DNA of 64,000 nt from Akkermansia muciniphila. Its GTDB lineage: Bacteria > Verrucomicrobiota > Verrucomicrobiia > Limisphaerales > BJHT01. The notes under the pieces were generated by a model, which was given only the letters and a program-made list of their open reading frames with translations, did no database searches and was not told the DNA's origin. How positions within the stretch are numbered: the first letter of the stretch is position 1; each line of letters opens with the position of its first letter. A program made the position numbers and the translations under genes. Positions 1-10,896 of this stretch are shown one piece after another. The stretch is from positions 124,001 through 188,000 of the forward strand of contig CAMAUZ010000003.1 of the NCBI GenBank assembly GCA_945861535.1. The letters are read 5' to 3'.

Positions 1-35
1 CGCGGCGTTTACGCCGCAGGGGCGTGGTCGAAATG

Positions 36-111
36 GTAGCCGCCGAGGTGACGAGGCGGAGGACGGGACGCGCGATTGCGGGGCCGTCCGCCTCCTCACG
101 TCGGCGGCTAC
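36..111. repeat. Palindromic repeat, family D
   Basis: A 76-bp palindrome with arms GTAGCCGCCGAGGTGACGAG on the left and the complement of GTAGCCGCCGACGTGAGGAG on the right. Similar copies occur at 19478-19549, 25923-25990 and 54451-54525, and single arms at 24186-24210 and near 58766. It lies in the leader of dxr. Positions 1-17 also hold a separate GGCGTTTACGCC hairpin like family E at 32710. No coding function is seen. Confidence 0.75.
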
Positions 112-171
112 GTCGTGCGGGTGCGCTGGGTGCGGAGCAGTTTGTTTTTTGGCGGGCGATGAAAATTTGAC

Positions 172-1314
172 ATGAAGAACGTGGTTTTATTGGGCAGCAC
201 GGGGTCGATCGGCACGAGCACGATCAAGGTGGCGGAAGATTTGCCGGGGCACGTCCGGCTGGTCGGGCTGGCGGCGGGGAACAATGTGGACTTGCTGGTC
301 GAGCAGGCACGCGCGCATCGGCCGCTGGCGGTGTCGATCAGTGATCCGGCGAAGGCGGCGGTGGTGGCGGAGCGGCTGGGCGGCGCGGCGCGGGTGTTGT
401 CGGGGAGCGCGGGGTTGCTCGAACTGGCGACGTTGCCGGAGGCGGACATTGTGTTGATCGCGATTGTCGGGACGGCGGGGTTGCAGCCGGCGCTGGCGGC
501 GATTCGCGCGGGCAAGGACATCGCGGTGGCGTCGAAGGAAATTCTGGTGATGGCGGGCGAGACGGTGATGAGCGAGGCGCGCAAGCACGGCGTACGCGTG
601 CTCGCGGTGGACAGCGAGCATTCGGCGATTTTCCAGTGTCTCGATGGCAAGCCGACAGACTCGGTGCGGAGCCTGTGGCTGACGGCTTCGGGCGGGCCGT
701 TTCGCACGCTGCCGAAGTCGGAGTTCGCCGGGATCACGGTCGAGCGGGCGCTGAAGCATCCGTCGTGGGTGATGGGGCGGAAGATCACGATTGATTCGGC
801 GACGCTGTTCAACAAGGGGCTGGAGATGATCGAGGCGCGGTGGTTGTTCGACATCGAGATGGCGCGCGTGAGGGTGGTGGTGCATCCGCAAAGCGTGGTG
901 CATTCGATGGTGGAATTTGTGGACGGCTCGATGATCGCGCAGTTGTCCACGCCGGACATGTGCCTGCCGATCCAGTATGCGCTGACGTATCCCGAGCGCG
1001 TGGGCAGCGGGCGCGTGCAGACGAATCTGGCGAAGCTGGGGACGCTGACGTTCGAGGAGCCGGATGCGGAGCGGTTCCCGGCGCTGACGCTGGCGCGACG
1101 CGCGGGCGAGCGGGGCGGGACGTTGCCGGCGGTGCTGAACGCGGCGAACGAGGTGGCGGTGGAGGCGTTTTGCAATCGGAAGATCGGATTCGAGGACATC
1201 ACGGCGTTGGTGGCCCGGGTGATGGAGCGGCACGAGTGGAGGGCGAAGCCGAGCTTGGAGGAGATTTTGGCGGCGGATGGGTGGGCGCGTGAGGCGGCGG
1301 CGGGGCGGGGGTGA
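172..1314 (+). CDS. dxr: 1-deoxy-D-xylulose 5-phosphate reductoisomerase
   Basis: Second enzyme of the MEP isoprenoid pathway: NADPH-dependent rearrangement and reduction of DXP to 2-C-methyl-D-erythritol 4-phosphate in the cytosol. The 380-residue product has the usual family length. It opens with the nucleotide-binding motif GSTGSIGTSTIKV, carries the metal/substrate segment DSEHSAIFQCL near residue 145, and the NKGLEMIEARWLF segment near residue 205. The ATG at 172 sits directly before the glycine-rich strand, so the start is secure. The next gene on this strand is rseP, followed by ispG, another MEP enzyme; the gap of about 480 bases holds repeat DNA, so a shared transcript is possible but not shown. 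Confidence 0.96.
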   Translation: MKNVVLLGSTGSIGTSTIKVAEDLPGHVRLVGLAAGNNVDLLVEQARAHRPLAVSISDPAKAAVVAERLGGAARVLSGSAGLLELATLPEADIVLIAIVGTAGLQPALAAIRAGKDIAVASKEILVMAGETVMSEARKHGVRVLAVDSEHSAIFQCLDGKPTDSVRSLWLTASGGPFRTLPKSEFAGITVERALKHPSWVMGRKITIDSATLFNKGLEMIEARWLFDIEMARVRVVVHPQSVVHSMVEFVDGSMIAQLSTPDMCLPIQYALTYPERVGSGRVQTNLAKLGTLTFEEPDAERFPALTLARRAGERGGTLPAVLNAANEVAVEAFCNRKIGFEDITALVARVMERHEWRAKPSLEEILAADGWAREAAAGRG

Positions 1315-1430
1315 ATAGCCGCAAAGAACGCAAAGAGACGCAAAGCAGGAAGGGAAGGAAGGGCGCGGCAGAAAGGCCCAACGACCTGCGGCCGGCGCAT
1401 GCGCTCGGGGGAGCGGAGGGATACAGGTGA

Positions 1431-1545
1431 TTGGGTTGGGGGCGCGGGATGGAGCCGTTCGTGAGGACAGCCGAATTGGGCAGGGGAATTTGGGGCAGGG
1501 GAATGGGAGGGGACGAATTGGCGGCGGGCCGGGCGGGCTGTCTGT
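1431..1545. repeat. Dispersed repeat, family H (half copy)
   Basis: The gap 1315-1797 has no convincing gene. It holds GGCAGGGGAATTTGGGGCAG and GGAATGGGAGGGGACGAATT, a block that recurs at 14750-14850 and, as its complement, at 14925-15000. Related text is at 37075-37180. The rest of the gap is high-GC sequence in which I see only short, unconvincing open frames. Confidence 0.6.
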
Positions 1546-1797
1546 GGCACGTAGGATCATCGAGCCTTGCGAAGATTTTTCCTGGAGCGCGACGGTGCGC
1601 GCGGAGCACCAGCCGCCGCAGGTTGGCGATCTGGGATGCCGCTAATGCGAACGGGTGCCTGCGACATTTCGCGGCCGCTGCGGCTGGTCCTCGGCGGACA
1701 CAGCCGCGCTCCCGGGCGGTGTTATCGTACGTTGCCAGAGCGGAGGGCGGTCTTTAGGTTCCCGCGGTCGCTGGCGTTTCTGGCGGCAGTTTGATTC

Positions 1798-3282
1798 ATG
1801 CAAATCCTCAATTTTCTCTACGTGGTGGCGGGTGTGGTGCTGTTGTTCGGCGCCGCGATTTTTGTCCATGAGTTCGGCCACTACTGGGTGGCGCGGCGGC
1901 GGGGGCTGAAGGTGGAGGCGTTCGCGATCGGGTTTGGGCCGAAGATTTTTGGATGGACCAAGGATGGCATCGAGTACTCGTGGCGGTGGATTCCGGCGGG
2001 TGGCTACGTGAAGCTGCCGCAGATGGTGACTTCGGAGGCGCTCGAGGGGACGGCCGAGGGCGCGGAGAAAATCCCGCCGGCCGAGCCGTTCTCGAAGATT
2101 CTCGTGGCCTTGGCGGGACCGGTGATGAACGTGGTGCTGGCGTTTGCGATCGCGGGGTTTCTCTACGTCGTGGGCGTGCCGGTGAAGGTGAATCCGTCGG
2201 TGGTCGGGTTTGTGGAGCCGGGTTCGGAGGAGGCGAAGCTGGGCATCCTGGCGGGCGACCGGATCGTGTCGGTGAACGGCAAGAAGGTGAAGTCGTGGGA
2301 GGACGTGCATACGATCACATTCCTCGCGCCGGCCAGCGTGCTGCCGGTGGTGCTCGAGCGCGACGGGCAGCGCAAGGAGTACCAACTCGCCGCGAAGATC
2401 AACAATCAGATCGGCCTGAAAATGCTCGGGCTGGAGCCGCGCGATCATCCGATCCTCAAGCGCATTCTCGAGGGCGGTCCGGGCGAGGCGGCGGGGATGA
2501 AGGCGGAGGACGAGGTGATTTCGTTCGGGGGCGTGGCGATTCACGGGCGCGAGCAGTTCATCAATCTCATCAAGCAGCGCGGCGGGCAGAAAACGGTGAT
2601 GATCGTGAAGCGCGCGGGCGAAAAGGTGGAACTCACGGTGACGCCGCTGCTGGATCCGGTGGCGAAAATCGGGCGCATCTCGGTGGAGGTCGGCAGCAAT
2701 GCGAAGGACATGTATGAGATTCAACATCCGCTGCCGTGGGTAATGGTCGCCGACGTGTGGGATCAGATGGTCGGCACGCTGGGAGCGCTGATCAACTCGA
2801 AGCAGACGGGCGTGGGCGCGAAGGATTTGAGCGGACCGGTGGGGATTCTCGCGGTGCTGGGCGCGCAGGTGAACACGGACTACCGGCTGGCGCTGAAATT
2901 TCTCGTGCTGCTCAACATCAATCTCGCCGTGCTGAACATGCTGCCGATTCCCGTGCTGGACGGTGGGCACATCGTGATGGCGATTTTGGAGAAAATCCGG
3001 CGGCGGCCGTTGAGCATGCGGTTGCAGGAGTACATGACCACGGCGTTCGCGCTGATGCTGATTTCCTTCATGCTCTACGTGACCTTCTTCGACATCAAAC
3101 GGATGCCGCTGTTCTGGCACATGTTTAAGCAGGAGAAATCCATCGAACAGCAGCAGCCGTCGCCCGCACCGGAAGCACCGGCGAATGCGCCAGCACCGGC
3201 GACCTCGTCGGCTCCGGCAACCACTCCCGCTCCTGCAACCACGCCGGTCCCCGCTCCCGCGCCAGCGCCCGTCAAACCATGA
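1798..3282 (+). CDS. rseP: RIP metalloprotease RseP (site-2 protease family)
   Basis: Membrane-embedded zinc protease of peptidase family M50, which cleaves anti-sigma factors or signal-peptide remnants within the membrane. The zinc motif HEFGH is at residues 24-28 in the first membrane segment. Two PDZ-like regions follow (about residues 130-290), then the second catalytic motif NMLPIPVLDGGH near residue 380 and further membrane segments. The 494-residue length exceeds the usual ~450 because of a C-terminal tail rich in Pro, Ala and Thr repeats (about residues 455-494), probably disordered. The stop codon overlaps the ispG start in an ATGA, so the two genes are very likely translationally coupled. 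The substrate is unknown here. Confidence 0.95.
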   Translation: MQILNFLYVVAGVVLLFGAAIFVHEFGHYWVARRRGLKVEAFAIGFGPKIFGWTKDGIEYSWRWIPAGGYVKLPQMVTSEALEGTAEGAEKIPPAEPFSKILVALAGPVMNVVLAFAIAGFLYVVGVPVKVNPSVVGFVEPGSEEAKLGILAGDRIVSVNGKKVKSWEDVHTITFLAPASVLPVVLERDGQRKEYQLAAKINNQIGLKMLGLEPRDHPILKRILEGGPGEAAGMKAEDEVISFGGVAIHGREQFINLIKQRGGQKTVMIVKRAGEKVELTVTPLLDPVAKIGRISVEVGSNAKDMYEIQHPLPWVMVADVWDQMVGTLGALINSKQTGVGAKDLSGPVGILAVLGAQVNTDYRLALKFLVLLNINLAVLNMLPIPVLDGGHIVMAILEKIRRRPLSMRLQEYMTTAFALMLISFMLYVTFFDIKRMPLFWHMFKQEKSIEQQQPSPAPEAPANAPAPATSSAPATTPAPATTPVPAPAPAPVKP

Positions 3283-5132
3283 GATACTGCGAGAATCCGT
3301 TTCTGTTCCAACGTCGGCTCACCCGCGAAGTGGTGGTGGGCGAACCCGGTCGCGGCGGCGTCATCATCGGCGGCAAGCATCCCGTGGTGAAGCAGTCGAT
3401 GCTCACCTGCGACACGATGGACACGGCCGAGTGCGTGAAGCAGACGCTCGAGTTGGTCGAGGTGGGCTGCGAGATCGTGCGCATCACCGCGCCGACGGTG
3501 AAGGACGCGGCGAACCTCGAGCACATCGTGCGCGAGCTGCACGCGCGCGGGTGCCGGGTGCCGATTGTGGCGGACATTCACTTCAAGCCCGAGGCGGCGC
3601 TGGAGGCGGCGAAGTGGGTCGAGAAGGTGCGCATCAATCCTGGCAATTACGCGGACTCGAAGAAGTTCGCGGTGAAGGAATACACGGACGACGCGTATGC
3701 GGACGAGCTGCGGCGGATCAAGGAAAAGTTCGCACCGCTGGTGCGGGTTTGTAAGGAGCTGGGGCGCGCGATGCGCATCGGGACGAACCACGGATCGCTC
3801 TCGGACCGCATCATGAACCGCTACGGCGACTCGCCGCTCGGGATGGTGGAGAGCGCACTGGAGTTCGCACGGATCGCGCGCGGGATGGATTATCACAACT
3901 TCGTGTTCTCGATGAAGTCATCGAATCCGAAGGTGATGATCGAGTGCTACCGGCTGCTGGTGGCGCGGCTCGAACAGGAGGGGCCGGACTGGAATTATCC
4001 GATCCACCTCGGTGTCACGGAGGCGGGCGAGGGCGAGGATGGACGCATCAAATCGGCCATCGGCATCGGGTCGCTGTTGTGCGACGGGCTGGGGGACACG
4101 ATCCGGGTTTCGCTCACGGAGGACAGCCCGCGCGAGATCGCGGTGTGCGAGGATTTGCTGGCACAGGTGCCGGTGCTGGCGAATCAGGTAGGGCGCGGTG
4201 TCCTCACCGCGCCGGACGCTGTGGATGGGACGCGGCGCGCTGAGGACAGCGCGCCCTACCCTGCCCTGCCGCTTTCGTACGACCCGTTCGAGTTCGAGCG
4301 GCGCGAAACGCCGGAGACCGACCTCAGCGAGACGGTGCGTTGCGGCGGGGAGCAGACGGTGCGGGTGGTGGTGACGCGCGCGACCTTCGACAAGGTGGCG
4401 CCGAAGATTTTGCCGAAAGCGGATGTGAAGCCGGAGGCGGTGTACGAGGACTTGAACGTGCTCGAACTCGACCCGACGCGGGACCTTCGCATTGAGCAGA
4501 TCAACTGCGATTCGCAGTTGGTGACGGTGCAAGATGGCGTGGCGCTGCCGCCGATCACGGCGTTCCGGCTGCTCGCGGCGCGGCTGAAACGACTGGGCCG
4601 GCGCAATCCGATTTTGCTCAAGGATTGCCTGAACTTCGGGCCGGTGCCGTTGACGCCCGAGGTGGCGTTGCTGCGCGCGGCGGTGAATCTCGGCGCGCTG
4701 CTGGCGGACGGCATTGGCGACGCGATCCTGGTGCGCGGCGAGAGCGGCGCGGGGCTGTCGCTGCGGCTGGCGTTCAATGTTTTGCAGGCGGCGGGGTGCC
4801 GCAGCTTCAAGACGGATTACGTGGCGTGTCCGAGCTGCGGGCGCACGCTGTTCAATCTCCAGACGGTGACGGCGCGCATCAAGGCGCGCACGGTGCATCT
4901 CAAGGGCGTGAAGATCGCGATCATGGGCTGCATTGTGAACGGGCCGGGCGAAATGGCGGACGCGGATTTCGGCTACGTGGGCGGTGCGCCGAACAAGATC
5001 AACCTCTACGTGGGCAAGAAGCCGGTGAAGTTCAACATCCCCGAGAGCGAGGCGGTGGACCGGCTGGTGGACCTGATCAAGGAGCACGGGAAATGGGTGG
5101 AGCCGGTGAGCGAGGAAGCGGTGGCGGTGTGA
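3279..5132 (+). CDS. ispG: 4-hydroxy-3-methylbut-2-enyl diphosphate synthase, long form with an in-frame palindrome
   Basis: Iron-sulfur enzyme (GcpE) that converts MEcPP to HMBPP late in the MEP pathway. The N-terminal TIM barrel opens RRLTREVVVGEPG. The C-terminal [4Fe-4S] domain shows CPSCGRT, then IMGCIVNGPGEMADADFG, giving the three cysteines and the following glutamate. At 617 residues it is the long, three-domain type known from chlamydiae, Bacteroidetes and plants rather than the ~370-residue E. coli type. The start overlaps the rseP stop by four bases. Residues 304-327 are encoded by a 72-bp palindromic repeat (4188-4259) identical in plan to intergenic repeats at 10736 and 42035; the frame stays open through it. 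The insert lies between recognisable domains, so function is probably kept. Confidence 0.95.
   Translation: MRYCENPFLFQRRLTREVVVGEPGRGGVIIGGKHPVVKQSMLTCDTMDTAECVKQTLELVEVGCEIVRITAPTVKDAANLEHIVRELHARGCRVPIVADIHFKPEAALEAAKWVEKVRINPGNYADSKKFAVKEYTDDAYADELRRIKEKFAPLVRVCKELGRAMRIGTNHGSLSDRIMNRYGDSPLGMVESALEFARIARGMDYHNFVFSMKSSNPKVMIECYRLLVARLEQEGPDWNYPIHLGVTEAGEGEDGRIKSAIGIGSLLCDGLGDTIRVSLTEDSPREIAVCEDLLAQVPVLANQVGRGVLTAPDAVDGTRRAEDSAPYPALPLSYDPFEFERRETPETDLSETVRCGGEQTVRVVVTRATFDKVAPKILPKADVKPEAVYEDLNVLELDPTRDLRIEQINCDSQLVTVQDGVALPPITAFRLLAARLKRLGRRNPILLKDCLNFGPVPLTPEVALLRAAVNLGALLADGIGDAILVRGESGAGLSLRLAFNVLQAAGCRSFKTDYVACPSCGRTLFNLQTVTARIKARTVHLKGVKIAIMGCIVNGPGEMADADFGYVGGAPNKINLYVGKKPVKFNIPESEAVDRLVDLIKEHGKWVEPVSEEAVAV
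4188..4259. repeat. Family A tandem-hairpin repeat inside ispG
   Basis: A 72-bp palindrome with 27-bp arms starting GTAGGGCGCG. Each arm is itself a hairpin: the left folds as GGCGCGGTG-TCCT-CACCGCGCC and the right as GGCGCGCTG-AGGA-CAGCGCGCC. The only two differences between the arms fall on the two sides of one base pair, so pairing within each arm is preserved. Length is 24 codons and the reading frame of ispG is kept. Two more copies are at 10736-10812 and 42035-42110, both outside genes. Confidence 0.9.
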
Positions 5133-5319
5133 GGGGCGGCCTGGCGCGGGTGCGAACGCAGCCGCGCGCGGCGAGGGGCGGAGCCGCAGCTCAACAAGCG
5201 AACAGCATCCCCCCGTCGCCAAGGAATCTCGTGGTCCTTGGAACTTGGCGCCTTGCCACTTCCCTTGATCTTTGAGCTTTGTCCTTGGTGCTTCTTCCCA
5301 CTCCTGCGCCCCGCCTCCC

Positions 5320-6222
<903 letters not shown>

Positions 6223-6375
6223 TGCCGGCGTCACGCTAGCAGAGCGCGGCGCGGGAGGAAGCGGGGAACGCGGGGAAAGTCGGAGATGTGCAGCGGGGCA
6301 GCATCCGGAGCGTCGCGAAATGGCGCGTGAAATAATCCGCTGGAAATTGCGGAGAGGGGGCAATTCGCCGCCAAA

Positions 6376-6418
6376 GCAAAAAGCGCCAGCGGACTGGCGC
6401 AGTCCAAGACGCTGGCGC
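6376..6418 (-). terminator. Rho-independent terminator after the DUF1501 array
   Basis: Read on the minus strand: stem GCGCCAGCG ... CGCTGGCGC (6383-6418) followed by TTTTTGCTTT. It stands between the end of the DUF1501 gene at 6539 and the psd start at 6222, in the right orientation to stop transcripts from the DUF1501 genes. The remainder of the 316-base gap shows nothing recognisable. Confidence 0.75.
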
Positions 6419-6538
6419 GCAAACGGGTCGCCTGGGTTTTTCGCGAGCCGCGAGAAATGGGCGCGCGGCTTCGGTCGAGGCGACGAAAGGAAAAACCCAA
6501 GCCCGAGCCGGACGCGGCATTTCTCGAGCACCGCCCGC

Positions 6539-7873
6539 TCAGATCACTTCCTTCAGCGGCTCCCAGCCATCGACCAGATACTGCGGGCGGCCGGAGAGGT
6601 CGGGGAGCGTCACCTGATTGGCGTCGAGGCCGACGTTGTGATAGAGGGTCGCGAACACTTCGCCGAAATGCACGGGCCGGTCTGCCGCCTCACCGCCGAG
6701 GCGATCGGTCGAGCCGATGACCTGGCCGGTTTTCATCCCGCCACCAGCCAGCACCGCACAGGCGACGCGCGGCCAGTGGTCGCGCCCGGCGCTCTTGTTG
6801 ATGATCGGCGTGCGGCCAAACTCGCCCCACAGCACGACGGACACATCTTTGTCCAAGCCGCGTTCGTGCAAATCCTGAATCAGCGCGCTGAAGCCCTGAT
6901 CGAGCATCGGCATGTCCTGCCGCAGCGCGTCGAAGATGCGGCCGTGGTGATCCCACCGGCTGAACGCCAGCGTCACGCACCGCGCGCCCGCTTCTACAAG
7001 CCGCCGAGCGACGAGCATGTGCTCCATCAATTTCGGCCCGCCATCGTCGCGGTTTTTTGGATCGCCCTGGCCGTAGCGCGCGCGGATTTTCGGGTCTTCC
7101 TTTTCGATGTCGAGGGCGTCCAGCACCTTGCTCGACGTCAGCATGTCGATCGCCTGCTGGTTGAACGCGTCCACGCCCTCCATCAAACCGCTGTTGTCCA
7201 CCGCGTGCCGGAACTTGTCGAAATTATCGCGCAGCGCCCGGCGATCGCTCAGGCGGTCCATCGTGATGCCGTTGAGCACCATGTCGTCCATGCCCGCGCC
7301 ATCGGGCTTGAAGGGCGCGTAGGGAATCCCAAGGAACCCCGGCTTGCCCGCGTCCGCCCAGCGCATCTCGCCCATCTTCGGGGCCATGCCGACAAACGGC
7401 GGCACCGCGCGGTTCACCGGCCCCTGCAATTTCGCCAGCACCGACCCGAGCGAGGGCCAGCCGCCCGGCGGCTGATTGCGCGCAAGACGGCCCGTCTGGC
7501 ACTGGAAGGCGTTGTGGTCATCCACCGCGCCGACCAGCGAGCGGATCAGCACCAACTTGTCCATCAGGCGCGCCGTGCGAGGGAGCAGTTCGGAAATTTG
7601 AATCCCGGGCACGTTCGTCGCGATCGGCTCCATCACGCCGCGGATTTCGCGCGGAGCGTCGAGCTTCAGATCGAACATGTCCTGATGCGGTGGGCCGCCC
7701 GGCAGGAAGATGTTGATGACCGCCTTGTGCGACTTGCGGATGCCCGCCTGCGCCTCCGCCTGGAGCAACTGGCCCAAGCCCGCGCCGCCGAGGCCGAGCG
7801 CACCGATGCGTAAAAAATTGCGACGGGAAACCCCGTCGCAAAACCGTGTGGCCGCTCCCGGAATGGTCAGCAT
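6539..7873 (-). CDS. DUF1501 family Tat-exported protein, copy 1
   Basis: DUF1501 proteins share the alkaline-phosphatase/sulfatase-like fold and are abundant in Planctomycetes and Verrucomicrobia; their biochemical role is unsettled. The 444-residue product from the ATG at 7873 begins MLTIPG and has a twin-arginine signal, [19 protein letters not shown]. Characteristic segments are [15 protein letters not shown] near residue 60, WDHHGRIFD, and [20 protein letters not shown] in the C-terminal half. It is the last of three tandem paralogues on the minus strand (with 7905 and 9282), separated by 31-75 bases, probably one transcript ending at the hairpin near 6383. A DUF1549/DUF1553 partner, often adjacent to such genes, is absent here. 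Confidence 0.9.
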   Translation of the reverse strand: MLTIPGAATRFCDGVSRRNFLRIGALGLGGAGLGQLLQAEAQAGIRKSHKAVINIFLPGGPPHQDMFDLKLDAPREIRGVMEPIATNVPGIQISELLPRTARLMDKLVLIRSLVGAVDDHNAFQCQTGRLARNQPPGGWPSLGSVLAKLQGPVNRAVPPFVGMAPKMGEMRWADAGKPGFLGIPYAPFKPDGAGMDDMVLNGITMDRLSDRRALRDNFDKFRHAVDNSGLMEGVDAFNQQAIDMLTSSKVLDALDIEKEDPKIRARYGQGDPKNRDDGGPKLMEHMLVARRLVEAGARCVTLAFSRWDHHGRIFDALRQDMPMLDQGFSALIQDLHERGLDKDVSVVLWGEFGRTPIINKSAGRDHWPRVACAVLAGGGMKTGQVIGSTDRLGGEAADRPVHFGEVFATLYHNVGLDANQVTLPDLSGRPQYLVDGWEPLKEVI

Positions 7874-7904
7874 GGTGCCGTGATGGAAAACAATCGGAGA
7901 TCGC

Positions 7905-9206
7905 TCAGCCGACCAGTTCGCGAATCGGCGAATGCCTGGGATCAACCAGATACTGCGGCCGCCCAGCCAGGTCGTTGAGCGTGACCGTGTGGGTGTCGAT
8001 GCCGAGATTCTTGTAGAGCGTCGAGAAGACCTCGCCGATGTGGACCGGGCGTTCGAGCGCTTCGCCGCCCGTCCGATCGGTCGCGCCGATGACCTGCCCC
8101 ATTTTCATCCCGCCGCCGGCCAGCAACGCACTCATCACGCGTGACCAGTGATCGCGCCCCGCAGTCATGTTGACGCGCGGCGTGCGGCCGAACTCGCCCC
8201 ACACCACCAGCGACACATCCTTGTCCATTCCGCGGTCGTGCAAATCCTGCATCAGCGCCGTGACGCCGACGTCCAGTTGCGGGAGCTGCTTTTTCAGCGT
8301 GGTGAAGTTTCCGCTGTGTGTGTCCCAGCCGCCAAAATTCAGCGTCACGCAGCGCACGCCGGCTTCGACCAGCCGCCGCGCCATCAGGAATTCCCGCATC
8401 GTTCCGCCATCGCGACCGGAGACTTTGTAACGTTCCGCATACTGCGCCGGCTCCTGTTTCACATCCAACGCCTTGACCAAACGGCTCGACGTCATCACCT
8501 CGAACGCCTGCCGGTTGAACGCATCCAAACCTTCCATCAACCCGCTGCCGTCCGCGTCGCGGCGGAACTTGTCGAACTCCGCGAGCAGACCCTTGCGGTC
8601 GTCCAGCCGGTCCGTGGTCACGCCGTTCAAGACCATGTCCGAAGTCCCCGGCCCGCTCGGGATGAACGGCCCGTGCGCCGCGCCGAGGAAGCCCGGCATC
8701 GCCTCCTTGCCCGAGACACCTACCAGCGGCGGCACGCCGAGCTGCGCGGAGCCTTGCAGCTTCGAGACCACCGCACCGAGCGACGGCCAACCGCCCGGCG
8801 GCTGCTGCCCGGAGCGGCTCCGGCCCGTCATGCAATGATACGAACTGTGGTCATCGACCTGGCCGACGAGCGAACGGATGACCGCGAACTTGTCCATCAT
8901 CGCCGCCAGCCGCGGCATGTGTTCGCAAATCTGGATGCCCGGCACCTTCGTCTTGATCGGCACGAACGAGCCGCGGATTTCCGACGGGGCGTCCATCTTC
9001 AAGTCATACATGTCCTGGTGCGACGGCCCACCGGGCAGATAGACCATGATGATGGACTTCTGCGACTTGCCGAGGTGCGCCTGTGCTTCGGCGCGCAGCA
9101 ATTCGGGCAACGCCATGCCGCCCATGCCGAGCGCGCCAATCTTGAGGAAGTTGCGGCGGGACACCCCGTCGCAGAACTGCTGAGCTTTTCCAGTGATGGT
9201 TAACAT
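7905..9206 (-). CDS. DUF1501 family Tat-exported protein, copy 2
   Basis: Middle gene of the three-paralogue array, 433 residues from the ATG at 9206 (preceded by an AGAGAG purine stretch). The Tat signal is [19 protein letters not shown]. It keeps the family landmarks [24 protein letters not shown] and [19 protein letters not shown], and ends GRPQYLVD plus a short tail. Compared with its neighbours it lacks the PKM-containing segment after GVPPLVGV, making it slightly shorter. The open frame continues upstream to 9269 without homology to the paralogues, so the internal start, shared as MLTI in all three copies, is chosen. Likely exported to the periplasm; substrate unknown. Confidence 0.9.
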   Translation of the reverse strand: MLTITGKAQQFCDGVSRRNFLKIGALGMGGMALPELLRAEAQAHLGKSQKSIIMVYLPGGPSHQDMYDLKMDAPSEIRGSFVPIKTKVPGIQICEHMPRLAAMMDKFAVIRSLVGQVDDHSSYHCMTGRSRSGQQPPGGWPSLGAVVSKLQGSAQLGVPPLVGVSGKEAMPGFLGAAHGPFIPSGPGTSDMVLNGVTTDRLDDRKGLLAEFDKFRRDADGSGLMEGLDAFNRQAFEVMTSSRLVKALDVKQEPAQYAERYKVSGRDGGTMREFLMARRLVEAGVRCVTLNFGGWDTHSGNFTTLKKQLPQLDVGVTALMQDLHDRGMDKDVSLVVWGEFGRTPRVNMTAGRDHWSRVMSALLAGGGMKMGQVIGATDRTGGEALERPVHIGEVFSTLYKNLGIDTHTVTLNDLAGRPQYLVDPRHSPIRELVG

Positions 9207-9281
9207 AATGACTCTCTGCTTTTCTCGTTGCTGCTGCCCGGCCGGCACCGCCCGTGCGGCACTGGCCAAAAATCATGCCAC

Positions 9282-10616
9282 TTACACCAATTCCTTCATC
9301 GGCTGAAACCCGTCCACAATCGCGTGCGGACGTCCGCTCAGGTCCGGCACCCGCGCCGAGTTCACATCAATCCCCAGCGTGTGATAGAGCGTGGCGAACA
9401 CCTCACCAAACTGCACCGGTCGTTCCGCCGCCTCCGCCGCGTTCCGGTCCGTCGCGCCGATCACCTGGCCCACTTTCATCCCGCCGCCAAAAAGCAACGC
9501 GCACGACACATTCGGCCAGTGATCCCGCCCGCCGTCTTTGTTGATCTTCGGGGTGCGGCCGAACTCGCCCCACACCACCACCGACACGTCGCGCTCCAGT
9601 CCCCGCGCATACAAATCCTGCACCAACGCCGAAACGCCCTGATCAAACAGCGGCAAATCCTGGCGCAGCGCGTCGAAGTTTTTCCCATGATGATCCCACC
9701 GGCTGAACGCCAGCGTCACGCAGCGCACGCCGGCTTCCACGAGCCGCCGCGCCATCAAGAATTGCTCCATCAACTTCGGACCGCCGTCGTCACGATTGTT
9801 CGGATCACCCTTCCCGTAGGTCGCGCGCACGCTCTTGTCCTCGCGCTCGATGTCCAGCGCCTCGACCAGCTTGCTCGACGTGAGCATCCCGAACGCCTGC
9901 TGGTTGAACGTGTCCAAGCCCTCCATCAATCCGCTGCCATCCACATCGCGCCGAAACCGGTCAAACTCCGTCAACAACGCCTTCCGCTCACCGAGCCGGT
10001 CCAGCGTGATGCCGCTCAACACCATGTCCTCTTTGCCCGCGCCATTCGGCTTGAACGGCGCGTGCGAAATCCCGAGAAACCCCGGCGTTCCCGCATCCGA
10101 CCACGGCGCGTGGCCCATCTTCGGCGACAGCCCCACAAACGGCGGCACCGCGCGATTCACCGAGCCTTCCAGCTTCGACAACACCGACCCCATCGACGGC
10201 CAGCCGCCCGTCGGCATCCCGCGATTCGACCGCCCCGTCAGGCACTGCACCGCGTCGTGGCCACCCGTCGCGCCGACGATCGAACGGATGAGCGCCATCT
10301 TGTCCATCAGCTTCGCCAGCTTCGGCAAATGCTCGCAAATCTGGATGCCCGGCACGTTCGTGGAAATCGGTTTGAACTCCCCGCGAATCTCCGCCGGTGC
10401 CTCGGGCTTCAGGTCAAACATGTCCTGATGCGGCGGCCCGCCCGGCAGGAAAATCATGATCACCGACTTGTGTCCCATCCGCTTCCCCGACTGCTGCTGC
10501 GCCTGCAGAAGCTGCGGCAGGCTCAATCCACCCAGTCCGAGCGCGCCGATGCGCAGGAAATTGCGGCGCGAAACGCCGTCGCAAAAACGGGAACTTTGGC
10601 CAGGAATGGTGAGCAT
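9282..10616 (-). CDS. DUF1501 family Tat-exported protein, copy 3
   Basis: First gene of the minus-strand DUF1501 array by transcription order, 444 residues from the ATG at 10616, opening [14 protein letters not shown] followed by the Tat motif [15 protein letters not shown]. It carries [30 protein letters not shown] and [19 protein letters not shown]. It resembles copy 1 more than copy 2 along its length, which suggests successive duplications. The predicted mature protein would be periplasmic. No enzyme activity can be assigned from sequence. Upstream lies a family A palindrome and then plsY on the opposite strand. Confidence 0.9.
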   Translation of the reverse strand: MLTIPGQSSRFCDGVSRRNFLRIGALGLGGLSLPQLLQAQQQSGKRMGHKSVIMIFLPGGPPHQDMFDLKPEAPAEIRGEFKPISTNVPGIQICEHLPKLAKLMDKMALIRSIVGATGGHDAVQCLTGRSNRGMPTGGWPSMGSVLSKLEGSVNRAVPPFVGLSPKMGHAPWSDAGTPGFLGISHAPFKPNGAGKEDMVLSGITLDRLGERKALLTEFDRFRRDVDGSGLMEGLDTFNQQAFGMLTSSKLVEALDIEREDKSVRATYGKGDPNNRDDGGPKLMEQFLMARRLVEAGVRCVTLAFSRWDHHGKNFDALRQDLPLFDQGVSALVQDLYARGLERDVSVVVWGEFGRTPKINKDGGRDHWPNVSCALLFGGGMKVGQVIGATDRNAAEAAERPVQFGEVFATLYHTLGIDVNSARVPDLSGRPHAIVDGFQPMKELV

Positions 10617-10735
10617 AAAATCAGCGCGGTAAAATGGCTCCGTGTGCGACCCTGCGAACATTCCACTCATTCAGGAATTTTTCGCCACGTCCCGGATCGC
10701 AAACCATCTCCCCCGTCGAAGTGCAACCGCCGCTG

Positions 10736-10812
10736 GTAGGGCGCGTCTGTCCTCAGCGCGCCGCGAACGTGTGGGACATCCCACCGGCGCGCTGGGGACA
10801 GACGCGCCCTAC
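10736..10812. repeat. Family A tandem-hairpin repeat
   Basis: A 77-bp palindrome: left arm GTAGGGCGCGTCTGTCCTCA followed by GCGCGCCG; right arm complementary with one mismatch. Each arm can fold alone as GGCGCG-(T bulge)-CTG-TCCT-CAG-CGCGCC. It sits between the divergent DUF1501 array and plsY. Same family as the copy inside ispG (4188-4259) and the copy at 42035-42110. Confidence 0.9.
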
Positions 10813-10896
10813 CACCAGCGGCACTCTCCACTCCCCAAACCCGAAAACTCCAAATCCCCCTTGCTGCCCCAAACCATCGCCCCCCTAAATAGCGCC

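Noticed and set aside
9228-10739. Plus-strand open frame of 503 codons across the DUF1501 copy 3 gene
   Set aside because: High-GC antisense shadow rich in Arg/His/Pro with no motif.
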